Part shown: in pieces, positions 36,123-45,003 of the stretch
Numbering within the stretch: position 1 is the stretch's first letter
Layout: each line of letters begins with the position of its first letter
From: an uncultured Eubacteriales bacterium
GTDB taxonomy: Bacteria; Bacillota; Clostridia; Oscillospirales; Oscillospiraceae
Direction: 5' to 3'
Length of the DNA: 61,384 bases
Assembly (NCBI GenBank): GCA_900316205.1
Contig: ONBX01000016.1
Span: forward strand, 1-61,384
Notes under the pieces: generated by a model
The model's input: only the letters and a program-made list of their open reading frames with translations
Told to the model about the DNA's origin: nothing
Database searches by the model: none
Position numbers and translations under genes: made by a program

Positions 36123-36938
36123 ATGCCCAGAAGAAATAAAGCTCCTATCATTCATTTGAATCGGCCACTATATAATGCTCCTTCCGAGTATGCCAACAAT
36201 GTGATCGGTGAACGCATCGCCGATCTGCGCAAGCAGCGAAAAATGAGCCAGGCTTCACTTTGTGATGAGCTGTCTCTACATGGCATTGACATCAGCCGCA
36301 CTGCTCTTTGGAAGTGGGAAAAGGGCAGTGCCACACCGAGTGCATACCATCTGATTGCCCTGGCCAAGATTTTCGGAATCGATTCCATCTCTCTGTTCAC
36401 CTCCTCTCCCCTTGCGCCGGAGTTGGACCCGGTCGGACTGAGAAAGCTGGAGGACTACAAAGAGGACCTGATCGCCTCTGGCCGTTACTCCCCCGCTCCC
36501 AAGCACATAGAAGATGAGCTGGTTGAGATGCCGGTGAGTTACCTGTCCGCCTCCGCCGGTCCCGGCGCCTTTCTGGATGAAGGCAACTTTGAGATGGTGC
36601 AGGTTCCCAAAAGCATGGTCCCCGCCGGGGCCGATTTCGGCGTCCATGTAAACGGCGACAGCATGGAGCCGGTCTTTACCCAGGATCAGCTCGTCTGGGT
36701 GCAGCGGACTGATACCCTTCGGATCGGTGAAGTGGGCATCTTCATTTACGACGGTCAAGGCTATATCAAGGCCTACAGCGAACAGGAGCCGGAGGAATCC
36801 CTCCGCGAGGTGTTCACCGACAGCAATCACTGCCTCCACAATCAGCCGGTCCTGAACTCCTATAACAAGGCAAAATATGAGCCCATTGTGGTCTCTCCCT
36901 ATCGCTTTTTTGAGATCGCCGGCCGCGTGCTTCGTTGA
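36123..36938 (+). CDS. LexA/CI-like repressor with HTH and S24 peptidase domains
   Basis: Residues about 25-90 are an XRE HTH (GERIADLRKQRKMSQASLCDEL). Residues 140-271 are an S24 domain with Ser in VNGDSMEP, Lys in GYIKAYS and an Ala-Gly pair in SASAGPGAF that could be self-cleaved. It likely keeps the element silent and is released by damage or by the divergent ImmA-like protease. GGAGGG lies seven bases before the ATG. Confidence 0.88.
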   Translation: MPRRNKAPIIHLNRPLYNAPSEYANNVIGERIADLRKQRKMSQASLCDELSLHGIDISRTALWKWEKGSATPSAYHLIALAKIFGIDSISLFTSSPLAPELDPVGLRKLEDYKEDLIASGRYSPAPKHIEDELVEMPVSYLSASAGPGAFLDEGNFEMVQVPKSMVPAGADFGVHVNGDSMEPVFTQDQLVWVQRTDTLRIGEVGIFIYDGQGYIKAYSEQEPEESLREVFTDSNHCLHNQPVLNSYNKAKYEPIVVSPYRFFEIAGRVLR

Positions 36939-37019
36939 AAGTCCTGTTTATGGTACAGCGCCTCTGCTAAGCTGAAAGCACATATCCCCTAGATTGCAAA
37001 AGTGAAGGTCACTTTTTAC
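36939..37019. other. Spacer between repressor and intron remnant
   Basis: Contains AGTGAAGGTCACTTTTTACT, a short hairpin with a T-run that may end the repressor transcript. Confidence 0.4.
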
Positions 37020-37338
37020 TCCTTTCAGAGCGTATCTTGCAGATCTCCCCGGGTAAGAGCGACAACCTTCCTCTCATGACCACCACATCTACTGTATGGG
37101 GTTCGGGTAGCATTGGACTTTCCCTTGTTGCGCAGGGTCGTCCGCCCCAAGCCAGCCTTGTATGTGGTTTCTGTCCGTTGGTCTGAGAGTTTGCCCTGCG
37201 GCGGACCTTTCAACCTCCGCAATCCGGCTTCCTTCTGATTCCCTCTCGCGATGGACACCCTTGCCTTTGGCTAACGGTTCCTGCTGCCGAGTCCGTAGTG
37301 GACTTTCACCACCAAGTTGTCGCCCATGCCGGGCGCAC
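37020..37338 (-). mobile_element. Truncated group II intron (5' ribozyme part, no reverse transcriptase)
   Basis: Read on the minus strand, the sequence begins GTGCGCCCGGCATGGGCGAC at 37338, the usual 5' start of bacterial group II introns. It continues with GGTGAAAGTCCACTACGG, TTAGCCAAAGGCAAGGGTG and GACAGAAACCACATACAAGGC, conserved domain I segments. It ends near 37020 with no reverse-transcriptase frame and no domain V/VI that I can see, so it is a dead 5' fragment. Its left border lies a few bases after a terminator, the target choice of group IIC introns. Confidence 0.75.
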
Positions 37339-37342
37339 GCAG

Positions 37343-37374
37343 AAAAAACCGCGGCGAAGATTGTCTTCGCCGCG
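37343..37374 (-). terminator. Terminator of the adhE operon
   Basis: On the minus strand CGCGGCGAAG pairs with CTTCGCCGCG (37374-37365 and 37359-37350), followed by GTTTTTT. Confidence 0.85.
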
Positions 37375-37417
37375 TATTTTCCAGCAGGGGAAGCCGATAC
37401 ACTCGGCCCCATGGAGA

Positions 37418-38170
37418 TCAGTATTCCACCACGTTTGCCCAGCGGAGGAGGAAGTCCCGTTCCTCCAGCTTGCCCTTGATGGACTGGGACGCGGCAACGA
37501 TGGGCATCCACTTCTGGACATAGTCCTTTTCGATGTTGCTGCCCTCGCAGAAAAGGTCAAGGTAGCGCTCGGCATTTTCCGCCTCGCCGCGCAGATGGAA
37601 GGTCAGAAAGCTGCGCGCCGCGTCGGCGGAGGCGTTGCCCTGCGTGGCGTGGGCCCAGTCGATGACATACAGCTCGCCCGACGGGGTAAGGATGATGTTG
37701 GAGGGGCAGAGGTCACCGTGGCAGAGCTTGTCATGGGTAGGCAGGCCCTCCAGACGGATCAGCAGCTCATAGCGGGTCACAGGGTCCAGATCGGCCATGA
37801 GGATTTTGCGGTTCATCTTGTCTTTGAGCCGGGAGAGCAGCGGACTCTTCTTCGTGTGGATCAGAAGCTGGGTGTTTACCATCATTTCGAGATACTTCTC
37901 GGTGTTATCCGGGTCGTCCCGCATCAGGTGGGAGAGGGTCTCCCCCTCGATAAACTCGGAGACGATGGCCCACTTGCCGTCCACCGTGGTGACCTCCAGG
38001 ATCTTCGGCACGTTCAGACCGCAGTCCTCCACACGCGCCTGGTTGAGCGCCTCGTTGAGGATGTCGGCCTTGGCGAAGCTGCTGTTGAAAACCTTAACGC
38101 ACTTATCCCCGTCGCGGTAGATGGTTTTGTTCTTGCGTTCGGCAATGATATTGTCCAAATTCATGCTCAT
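37418..38170 (-). CDS. Aminoglycoside-phosphotransferase/choline-kinase fold protein
   Basis: A 250-residue kinase-fold protein. KLCHGDLCPSNIIL carries the catalytic Asp and Asn and LYVIDWAHA the metal-binding Asp. The substrate is unknown; choline- or sugar-type small molecules are as likely as aminoglycosides. It overlaps the end of adhE by four bases and shares its terminator, so both are one operon, an unusual partner for adhE. Confidence 0.8.
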   Translation of the reverse strand: MSMNLDNIIAERKNKTIYRDGDKCVKVFNSSFAKADILNEALNQARVEDCGLNVPKILEVTTVDGKWAIVSEFIEGETLSHLMRDDPDNTEKYLEMMVNTQLLIHTKKSPLLSRLKDKMNRKILMADLDPVTRYELLIRLEGLPTHDKLCHGDLCPSNIILTPSGELYVIDWAHATQGNASADAARSFLTFHLRGEAENAERYLDLFCEGSNIEKDYVQKWMPIVAASQSIKGKLEERDFLLRWANVVEY

Positions 38171-40815
38171 TCTCTCCCTTCAAGCTGTTTGACGTCGGGT
38201 TTGGCGGTCTCTTCAAACTGCCTGCCGTAGTAGGCGTCCAGATACATCTGCTTGATCTCGCGCATAAGCGGATAGCGGGGGTTTGCGCCGGTGCACTGAT
38301 CGTCGAAGGCCTGCTCCACCATCTCGTCCAGCGTGGTGAGGAAGGCCTCCTCATCCGGCACGTAATCGCGGATGGTGGGTTTAATACCGATGGACGCTTT
38401 CAGCTCGTCGATCTTCCGGATCAGGGCCTCCAGCTTCTCGCTGTCCGTGCTTCCGCCGCAGCCCAGAGCATCCGCCACCATGGCGTAGCGCTCCAGAGTG
38501 TGCGGGTGATCGTACTGGGGGAAGGTGCCCATTTTGGTGGGAGCCTCCGCGGCGTTGAAGCGCAGCACCTCATCCATCATGAGAGCGTTGGCGAGGCCGT
38601 GTGCCACGTGGTGGAAGGCGCCCAGCTTGTGGGCCATGGAGTGCATCACGCCGAGAAAAGCGTTGGCGAAGGCCATGCCCGCCATGGTGGCGGCATTGGC
38701 GACTTTCTCACGGGCCTGCACGTTGCTGCCGTCTTCATAGGCCTTGGGCAGCCAGGTGAACAGATTCTTGAGGGCCTGCAGAGCAAGGCCGTCGGTGTAG
38801 TCGGTAGCCATGACGGAGGCGATGGCCTCCAGCGCGTGAGACACCGCGTCGATGCCGGAGGAGGCGGTCAGACCCTTGGGGGCAGTCATGTGGTAATCCA
38901 CATCCACGATCGCCATGTTGGGCATGAGCTCATAGTCCGCCAGCGGGTACTTGATGCCGGTGGTCTCATCGGTGATCACGGCAAAGGGAGTCGCCTCGCT
39001 TCCGGTTCCGGCGGAGGTGGGGATGCAGATGAAGTAGGCCTTTTCGCCCATCTTCGGGAACTTGTAGATGCGCTTGCGGATATCGGAGAAGCGCATCGCC
39101 ATGTCGGCAAAGTCGACCTCGGGATGCTCATAGAGGACCCACATGATCTTGGCCGCATCCATGGGCGAGCCGCCGCCCAGGGCGATGATCACGTCGGGCT
39201 TGAAGGTCGCCATGCGCTTGGCGCCCTCTCTGGCGCAGGCGAGGGTCGGGTCGTTGGGCACGTCAAAGAAGCAGCTATGTTCGATGCCCAATTCCTCCAG
39301 CTTCCTGAAGATCGGCTCGGCCGCCCCGGTCTTGTGCAGGTGCGGGCCGGTCACGACGAAGGCGCGCTTTTTGCCCATCTCGCCCAGCTCCTTGAGGGCA
39401 ACGGGCAGGCAGCCCTTCTTGATGTAGATCTTTTCCGGCGCACGGAACCAGAGCATGTTTTCCCTTCTTTCCACCACGGTTTTGATATTCAGCAGATGCT
39501 TGACGCCCACGTTCTCCGATACCGAGTTGCCGCCCCAGGAGCCGCAGCCCAGCGTCAGCGACGGAGCGAGGGCAAAGTTATAGAGATCGCCGATGCCGCC
39601 GTGGGAGGAGGGCGTATTGACTACGATGCGGCAGGTCTTCATCCGGGCCTGGAAGGTTTCGAGCTTGTCCTGCTGCGTGGCGGTATTGAGATAGATGGAG
39701 GCGGTGTGGCCCAGGCCGCCGCCCTCCACGAGAGCCTCCGCCTTGTCCACCGCGTCGGCAAAATCTTTGGCCCGATACATGGCGAGGACGGGGGAAAGCT
39801 TTTCGTGGGCAAACTCCTCGGACTTGTCGGTGGATTCCACCTCGCCGATGAGGATCTTGGTGCCCTCGGGGACCTGGACCCCAGCGAGAGCCGCGATCCT
39901 GGCAGCGGACTGGCCCACGATGCCTGCGTTCACCGCGCCGTTGATGATGACGGTTTTGCGCACCTTGTCCAGCGCTTCCCCGTAGAGGAAGAAGCAGCCG
40001 CGCCTTGCAAATTCCCTGCGCACTTCGTCGTAAATGCTCTCATGCACGATGACCGACTGCTCGGAGGCGCAGATCATGCCGTTATCAAAGGTCTTGGAGT
40101 GGATGACGGAGTTCACCGCCAGCAGGATATCCGCCGAGTCGTCGATGATCGCGGGGACGTTGCCCGCTCCGACGCCGAGAGCCGGGGTGCCGGAGGAATA
40201 GGCGGCGTTGACCATGCTGGGCCCGCCGGTGGCCAGGATGATGTCCGACTCCTTCATGAGAAGACGGGTCATCTCACGGGACGGGGCGCTGATCCAGCCG
40301 ATGATGTCCTCAGGAGCACCAGCCGCGACCGCAGCTTCCAGCACGACCTTGGCGGCCTCTACGGTGCTGCTCTTGGCGCGGTGGTGGGGGCTGATGATGA
40401 TGCCGTTGCGGGTTTTCAGCGCCAGCAGCGTTTTGAAAATAGCGGTGGAAGTGGGGTTCGTCGTGGGGATGATGGCGCATACGAGGCCCAGGGGCTCGGC
40501 GATCTTCTTCACACCGTAGGCCTTGTCCTCCTCGATGACACCGCAGGTTTTGGTGTTGCGATAGGCATTATACACATACTCAGAGGCAAAGTGGTTTTTG
40601 ATGACCTTATCCTCCACGATGCCCATTCCGGTCTCGGCGACCGCGGCCTTCGCCAGCGGGATCCTGGCCTTGTTCGCGGCAGTCGCTGCGGCAAGGAAAA
40701 TCCTGTCCACCTGCTCCTGTGTATAGGAGGCGTAGACAGCCTGCGCGGCCTTGACCCGTGCAATCTCCTTCTCAAGCGCTTCCAGGGTGTCAACATTGGG
40801 ATATTCTCTGTTCAT
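38167..40815 (-). CDS. adhE: Bifunctional acetaldehyde-CoA/alcohol dehydrogenase AdhE
   Basis: Reduces acetyl-CoA to ethanol through acetaldehyde with two NADH, regenerating NAD in fermentation; the family forms spirosomes in the cytoplasm. Residues 1-440 are the aldehyde dehydrogenase half with catalytic Cys in FDNGMICASEQ. Residues 460-870 are the iron alcohol dehydrogenase half with GGGSPMDAAK and iron ligands in HSMAHKLGAFHHVAHG. ATG 40815 has AGGAG nine bases upstream; ATG 40821 and TTG 40824 are too close. The length (882 residues) is standard. Confidence 0.96.
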   Translation of the reverse strand: MNREYPNVDTLEALEKEIARVKAAQAVYASYTQEQVDRIFLAAATAANKARIPLAKAAVAETGMGIVEDKVIKNHFASEYVYNAYRNTKTCGVIEEDKAYGVKKIAEPLGLVCAIIPTTNPTSTAIFKTLLALKTRNGIIISPHHRAKSSTVEAAKVVLEAAVAAGAPEDIIGWISAPSREMTRLLMKESDIILATGGPSMVNAAYSSGTPALGVGAGNVPAIIDDSADILLAVNSVIHSKTFDNGMICASEQSVIVHESIYDEVRREFARRGCFFLYGEALDKVRKTVIINGAVNAGIVGQSAARIAALAGVQVPEGTKILIGEVESTDKSEEFAHEKLSPVLAMYRAKDFADAVDKAEALVEGGGLGHTASIYLNTATQQDKLETFQARMKTCRIVVNTPSSHGGIGDLYNFALAPSLTLGCGSWGGNSVSENVGVKHLLNIKTVVERRENMLWFRAPEKIYIKKGCLPVALKELGEMGKKRAFVVTGPHLHKTGAAEPIFRKLEELGIEHSCFFDVPNDPTLACAREGAKRMATFKPDVIIALGGGSPMDAAKIMWVLYEHPEVDFADMAMRFSDIRKRIYKFPKMGEKAYFICIPTSAGTGSEATPFAVITDETTGIKYPLADYELMPNMAIVDVDYHMTAPKGLTASSGIDAVSHALEAIASVMATDYTDGLALQALKNLFTWLPKAYEDGSNVQAREKVANAATMAGMAFANAFLGVMHSMAHKLGAFHHVAHGLANALMMDEVLRFNAAEAPTKMGTFPQYDHPHTLERYAMVADALGCGGSTDSEKLEALIRKIDELKASIGIKPTIRDYVPDEEAFLTTLDEMVEQAFDDQCTGANPRYPLMREIKQMYLDAYYGRQFEETAKPDVKQLEGRE

Positions 40816-40841
40816 AATCATCAACTCCTTTTCGGGTTCGT

Positions 40842-40862
40842 CAAAATATTAACATATTTTTG
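40842..40862. promoter_or_regulatory. AT-rich dyad upstream of adhE, possible Rex-type site
   Basis: CAAAATAT-TAAC-ATATTTTTG is a near-perfect dyad about 25 bases before the start codon. Rex commonly controls adhE in Clostridia and binds TTGTTAA-type dyads; this match is loose. Confidence 0.35.
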
Positions 40863-41069
40863 TGCTTACATCAATTGTCATTGTGTCCGAAAATATCGGG
40901 CTGCATCACGCTGAAAACGGCAGGAAACCGTCGTTTTCACGATAGCGCGCTTTTCTATTTTCGGGACGACGAAGACGCCTTTGTGGAGAGCCTGCTGAAA
41001 CGCTGTTTTTTCCCGGTCCTCCGAAAGCTTGAACAGAAAGCGAAGCACCTGACGGGTACGCCCGGTCGG

Positions 41070-41130
41070 CGTTCATTGTGATCTCGCCCTATCGCTTTTG
41101 AGAGTTAACGGGCAGCGCGTGGAGACTTTT
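41070..41130 (+). pseudogene. Relic resembling the 3' end of an S24 repressor gene
   Basis: TTCATTGTGATCTCGCCCTA and the bases after it translate as FIVISPYRF, a stop, then ELTGSA. The intact repressor at 36.9 kb ends PIVVSPYRFFEIAGRVLR. The similarity is short, and the sequence upstream (40.86-41.07 kb) holds only an unconvincing 73-codon frame. Confidence 0.4.
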
Positions 41131-41286
41131 CTTCAACATTTACTTTTTCATTTAACGATGCTCCCAGAAAATACCAAGTCCGTTATTTGGGACACCTTTT
41201 ATGAGATAATACTTTTTGCCAAAGAAGAAGATTGCAAAAGGTCAGGTATTCAGGGTTTAGGTGCAATTTGGAAGGAGGTTCTCACC

Positions 41287-41571
41287 ATGAACACGATGGA
41301 TAAGCTGAACGACATTCTGGTCGACCGCGGTCTGACCTTGGCTGCACTGTGCCAGATGACCGGGCTCACACGAGCAGCATTTTCAAATGCAAAGAGGCGG
41401 GACAATCAGCTTCGGATCGATACCATTCAAATCGTATGTGATGCACTTCACATGCCGCTCTATGAGTTTTTCATGAGTGATGAGGATTGGGCAGAGCTTG
41501 ACCGGCTCTGGACGAATGCAAAACGGGTAGGGCAGCATTGGAACACTGCCGCCTCTGAAAGAAGGGTCTGA
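41287..41571 (+). CDS. Small XRE-like HTH protein
   Basis: A 94-residue regulator. MDKLNDILVDRGLTLAALCQ and TGLTRAAFSNAKRRDNQLRI form a Cro-type HTH, and LHMPLYEFF is the usual closing helix. AAGGAGG is seven bases from the ATG. It starts a small set of genes in front of the mobilization region. Confidence 0.8.
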   Translation: MNTMDKLNDILVDRGLTLAALCQMTGLTRAAFSNAKRRDNQLRIDTIQIVCDALHMPLYEFFMSDEDWAELDRLWTNAKRVGQHWNTAASERRV

Positions 41572-41572
41572 T

Positions 41573-41719
41573 ATGAGTTTCGGTGTTGCTGTTGTACTCC
41601 TGATTTTCGCTCTTCTGATTGCCGCAAAAAGGGCTCCCTCCCCTGCTCCGCAGGAGGACGATCCTCTCTCCTGGATCGACGAGCTGGAGATCGTCGACGC
41701 CATTGATGAGGATGACTGA
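41573..41719 (+). CDS. 48-residue single-helix membrane protein
   Basis: It begins MSFGVAVVLLIFALLIAAKR, one membrane helix, followed by a Pro/acidic cytoplasmic tail ending in EDD. It starts directly after the HTH gene and ends one base before the next start, so it is probably real and co-transcribed. Function is unknown. Confidence 0.55.
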   Translation: MSFGVAVVLLIFALLIAAKRAPSPAPQEDDPLSWIDELEIVDAIDEDD

Positions 41720-41720
41720 C

Positions 41721-42032
41721 ATGGAAAGCACGACACGTTCTCTTCAACTGGGGTACACCCGGGAGTGCTTTCTTGTAAGCGGAGAAGATCTCGGCCATAA
41801 GGATTCTGAATTTATTGCGTTTCTTCGGAATGAAGGCTTTCAGTGTAAATACGGCTTCTGGGATTGCCCATGGGTTTGGGTCAACATTGACAGTAAGGTA
41901 TATGGCCGAGGAAGGCCTGGTGTGGCTTATGCAGGCGTCATCGGCGGTCACGCCATCACCATCATGGAGTTCATGACGATCTACAACGTATTCAAGAAAT
42001 ACCGGGGCTACGAGGTGCTGCAGTTTCCCTGA
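41721..42032 (+). CDS. Unknown 103-residue protein
   Basis: Starts one base after the preceding stop. The sequence contains GYTRECFLVSGEDLGH and is rich in aromatic residues (GFWDCPWVWVNI). It may be a small soluble element protein; no family is recognised. Confidence 0.55.
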   Translation: MESTTRSLQLGYTRECFLVSGEDLGHKDSEFIAFLRNEGFQCKYGFWDCPWVWVNIDSKVYGRGRPGVAYAGVIGGHAITIMEFMTIYNVFKKYRGYEVLQFP

Positions 42033-42113
42033 GTTAGGGGGCAACTTTCTCAGAGCAAGATTCTGATGTTTAAAGGAAAACCCATTTTCATGGCTTTCCT
42101 TTCCATCCTCTTG

Positions 42114-42178
42114 TTGGGGATTCCGCTCCCCAATCCCTCGTTCGAACCCGGTTCCCATCGGTCTCATTTTCATGAGAC
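42114..42178 (+). other. Candidate oriT of the mobilizable element
   Basis: Two perfect inverted repeats, TTGGGGA/TCCCCAA (42114-42133) and GTCTCAT/ATGAGAC (42161-42178), lie directly in front of mobC and the relaxase gene, the usual place of oriT in MOBP elements. The nic site cannot be read. Confidence 0.45.
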
Positions 42179-42213
42179 AGTTTTTCCCGCTTGCGCGTGA
42201 AAAGGAGCTTGCT

Positions 42214-42591
42214 ATGGCACGACCGAAAAAACTTGATACCCCGACCAAAGAACACTTCGTTGGCTTCTGGATCTCGGAGGAACTCTATCAGATCGTATTG
42301 ACCGAAGCGAAGAAGGCAGGTCTCTCTCAGTCCGCTTACTGGCGCAGCCTCGCCGCGAATCAGGAAATCCGGCAGCAGCCGGTCCTGATCCATAACGTTG
42401 ACGCCATCATCACCGAGCTTCGGCAGATCAACAAGCTGGGCAGCAACCTGAATCAGATCGCCCGATACTTCAACGAGAACGGTCTTATGACTAATTCTCT
42501 CGCGAAGGAGCTGCAGGAGACGCTCCATACGCTGCAGGATTCCTGCGGCCGTCTGGACCGGGCAGTGGAAAAAGAATATGGCAACAGTTAA
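42214..42591 (+). CDS. MobC-like relaxosome protein
   Basis: A 125-residue accessory protein that binds oriT and helps the relaxase. A ribbon-helix-helix-like N-terminus (FVGFWISEELYQIVLTEAKK) is followed by the MobC signature QINKLGSNLNQIARYFNENG. ATG 42214 has AAAGGAG upstream. It overlaps the relaxase gene by 14 bases. Confidence 0.88.
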   Translation: MARPKKLDTPTKEHFVGFWISEELYQIVLTEAKKAGLSQSAYWRSLAANQEIRQQPVLIHNVDAIITELRQINKLGSNLNQIARYFNENGLMTNSLAKELQETLHTLQDSCGRLDRAVEKEYGNS

Positions 42592-44152
42592 ACACATCAA
42601 GGTCAAAAACAACTGGTATTCCGATGCCGTGCGCTATCTGAAATACCGGCATGACGAGTATACGAACAAGCCCATCCTGGACGAAAACGGCGAGCTGATT
42701 CTGCGGGACTTTTTCCTCATGGACGGCGTCCTCTGCAGCCCGGAATCCTTCGGCATGGAGTGCATGCAGACAAACGCCGCTTTCGGAAAGAACACCTCCC
42801 CTGACGAGATCAAGGCGCACCACTATATTGTGAGCTTTGATCCCCGGGACCGGGAGGAAAACAACCTCAGCTGCGAGAAGGCGCAGGCCCTGGGGCTGGA
42901 GCTGACGCAGCGCGCTCTTCCAGGGCACCAGGCCATCGTCTGCACCCACCCGGACGGTCACAACGGTGCGGGAAATATCCACGTACACATCGTGATCAAC
43001 AGCGTCAGAAAAGAGGCGGCGCTTGATCCTCTCTCCGCGGAAAAGCAGAACCTTCTTCCGGCGGGTTACAAGCACAATGCCTCCGACAAATTCATGGTCT
43101 TTTTCAAGCAGCAGGTCATGGATCTCTGCCAGCGGGAGGGCCTCTATCAGGTGGATCTGCTGAACCCCGCCAAGGTCTGCATCACAGACAAAGAGTACTG
43201 GGCGCAGCGCCGCGGGAAGCACGATTTGGACGAAACTGCAGCCGCCCAGGTGCAGCCCGACGAATCCACATTTGAGACGTTTCTTGGCACTCTGCGCAGG
43301 CAGATCTCATCCACCTTGGATGACAGCAAAAGCCAGGAGGAATTCCGGGAAAAGCTCTTGGAAAACTACGGCATCACGCTTCTGGAAAGCCGCGGGCGTT
43401 TCAGCTATCTGCTTCCGGACCGGGAGCGTCCCATCCGCGCCAGACGGCTGGGAACGGACTTCGATAAAGGCTTTCTCCTTAGCTATTTCCGCAGCCTGGA
43501 CCGCGAAGCCAGGAGCGCCGAAAGTGCCGCTTCGAAGCCCGCTGACCGTGCCAAAAAGGCCGATCCTTCCATCCGGCTGATCGTAGATCTGCAGACGCTG
43601 GTGAAGGCCTGCGAGAATCCCAATTACGCCCGAAAGGTCAAGATCAGCAACCTGAAGGAGATGTCCAAAACCCTTGCCTTCCTCCAGGAAAACAAGCTTG
43701 GCACCGAGGAGGATCTGCTGGCACTTCTCACCGACACCAGGGCCGATCTCCACGAAAAGCACGCCGCGCTGAAAGCCACCGAAAAGATGCTGGACGATAC
43801 CAATCTTCTGATCCGAAATGTGGGCCAGTACCTCGCCAACAAGAGCACCTATTCTGCCTATCTGAAGGCCGGGAACAAGCAGGATTTTCGGGAGGCTCAC
43901 AGCAGCAGTCTGGCTCTGTACGAGGCCGCAAGGAAGCAGCTCCGCGAGCTCACCGGAGAGAAAACTGTCCCCTCGCTGAAGGAGCTGAAGGCGCAGAAGG
44001 CTGCTCTTCTTCAGCAGAAAAACGAGCAGTATGCGGCCTACTCCTTCGCCCGCTCAAAGCTGCGGGAGCTGCAAACCGTGGCCGCCAATGTGGAGACTAT
44101 GCTCGGCGTCAAGCTCTCGCCCGAGCACTCCCCTGCCGATCGAACAAAATAA
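42578..44152 (+). CDS. MOBP-type relaxase
   Basis: Nicks oriT and pilots the strand during transfer. The catalytic domain (residues 1-200) contains HHYIVSFDPRD and the three-His metal site in HPDGHNGAGNIHVHIVINS. The rest is a long helical, partly coiled tail (about 320-510). At 524 residues it is a normal length for relaxases of clostridial mobilizable elements. No coupling protein or secretion genes follow, so it must use a helper element. Confidence 0.9.
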   Translation: MATVKHIKVKNNWYSDAVRYLKYRHDEYTNKPILDENGELILRDFFLMDGVLCSPESFGMECMQTNAAFGKNTSPDEIKAHHYIVSFDPRDREENNLSCEKAQALGLELTQRALPGHQAIVCTHPDGHNGAGNIHVHIVINSVRKEAALDPLSAEKQNLLPAGYKHNASDKFMVFFKQQVMDLCQREGLYQVDLLNPAKVCITDKEYWAQRRGKHDLDETAAAQVQPDESTFETFLGTLRRQISSTLDDSKSQEEFREKLLENYGITLLESRGRFSYLLPDRERPIRARRLGTDFDKGFLLSYFRSLDREARSAESAASKPADRAKKADPSIRLIVDLQTLVKACENPNYARKVKISNLKEMSKTLAFLQENKLGTEEDLLALLTDTRADLHEKHAALKATEKMLDDTNLLIRNVGQYLANKSTYSAYLKAGNKQDFREAHSSSLALYEAARKQLRELTGEKTVPSLKELKAQKAALLQQKNEQYAAYSFARSKLRELQTVAANVETMLGVKLSPEHSPADRTK

Positions 44153-44190
44153 AAAAAACCGCGGAAGAGCGCGGCAAGGAGGATATGATC

Positions 44191-44370
44191 ATGGATGTAA
44201 CGATTGAAAATCCCTTCTGGGATTCGCTCAATTACAAGCAGAAGAATCACCAGCTTTTCCTCACCCAGAAGCACACGCTGGACCTGTTCGTAGAGCGCGG
44301 CGCCATCTCCAAGGCGCAGTACAGCAAAAGCCTCCGCGACCTGGCGGAGAAGATGGGCGAGAGCTGCTGA
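44191..44370 (+). CDS. Small SHOCT-like protein
   Basis: A 59-residue protein ending LFVERGAISKAQYSKSLRDLAEKMG, which resembles the short C-terminal helical SHOCT-type module. ATG 44191 is eight bases after AAGGAGG; ATG 44185 is too close. It lies between relaxase and a regulator in an apparent operon. Confidence 0.65.
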   Translation: MDVTIENPFWDSLNYKQKNHQLFLTQKHTLDLFVERGAISKAQYSKSLRDLAEKMGESC

Positions 44371-44391
44371 GATTAAAAAGAGGTGACGACC

Positions 44392-45003
44392 ATGTCCTGG
44401 TTTTCAAAGCTGTTTGGGCAGGGGGATCCCGCCCCAAGCGCGGAAGCGTTCGTAGAAAAAGCGCAGGCCTATATCGAATCCAGGCAGCCCTCGGCGAAGG
44501 AGCCGTCCTCTGATGGCCAGCCAAACATCGTTGACGCGTCAAAGATTCAGTTCAGCATGCGCGACAATTATTCCCGCGACAACATCCATTCCGCGGTAAA
44601 AAGTGCCGTGCGCAGTGAAACCACGAACTGGGACCTTCTCAGCAGGGACTTGGGTTCCTACCTGAATGTAGGCTTTGTGGAGGAAGTGGAAGATATTATC
44701 CGGACGCGTGGTCTGAAAGACTCTTCTGTTTACAAAGCCGCACAGATCGATCGGCGTCTTTTCTCCAAGATCATGTCCGACCGAACCTACAAGCCATCCA
44801 AGGACACCTGTATCGCCATTGCTCTTGCGCTGGAATTACCCTTGCAGAAAGCGGCGGATCTTCTGTCCCGGGCAGGCTATATTCTGTCCCGAAGCAGCAA
44901 GCGGGACGTCATTCTGGAGTTTTGCTTCAGCGAGAAGCTGTATGACATTGGCATGGTGAACGACCTTCTGTACCGCTTGGGTGAGAAGACGCTGGGCCGA
45001 TAA
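44392..45003 (+). CDS. HTH-like protein related to the tail of macro-domain proteins
   Basis: A 203-residue protein. The last 130 residues (SVYKAAQIDRRLFSKIMSD, YKPSKDTCIAIALALEL, ADLLSRAGYILSRSSKRDVI) match the C-terminal module that often follows macro domains in Firmicutes, but no macro domain is present. It probably binds nucleic acid or protein. The first 60 residues are low in structure. It ends just where the 22-nt element begins. Confidence 0.6.
   Translation: MSWFSKLFGQGDPAPSAEAFVEKAQAYIESRQPSAKEPSSDGQPNIVDASKIQFSMRDNYSRDNIHSAVKSAVRSETTNWDLLSRDLGSYLNVGFVEEVEDIIRTRGLKDSSVYKAAQIDRRLFSKIMSDRTYKPSKDTCIAIALALELPLQKAADLLSRAGYILSRSSKRDVILEFCFSEKLYDIGMVNDLLYRLGEKTLGR

Noticed and set aside
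38500-40914. Long plus-strand frame (804 codons) opposite adhE
   Set aside because: Shadow of adhE; low-complexity Gly/His/Val-rich sequence without domain.
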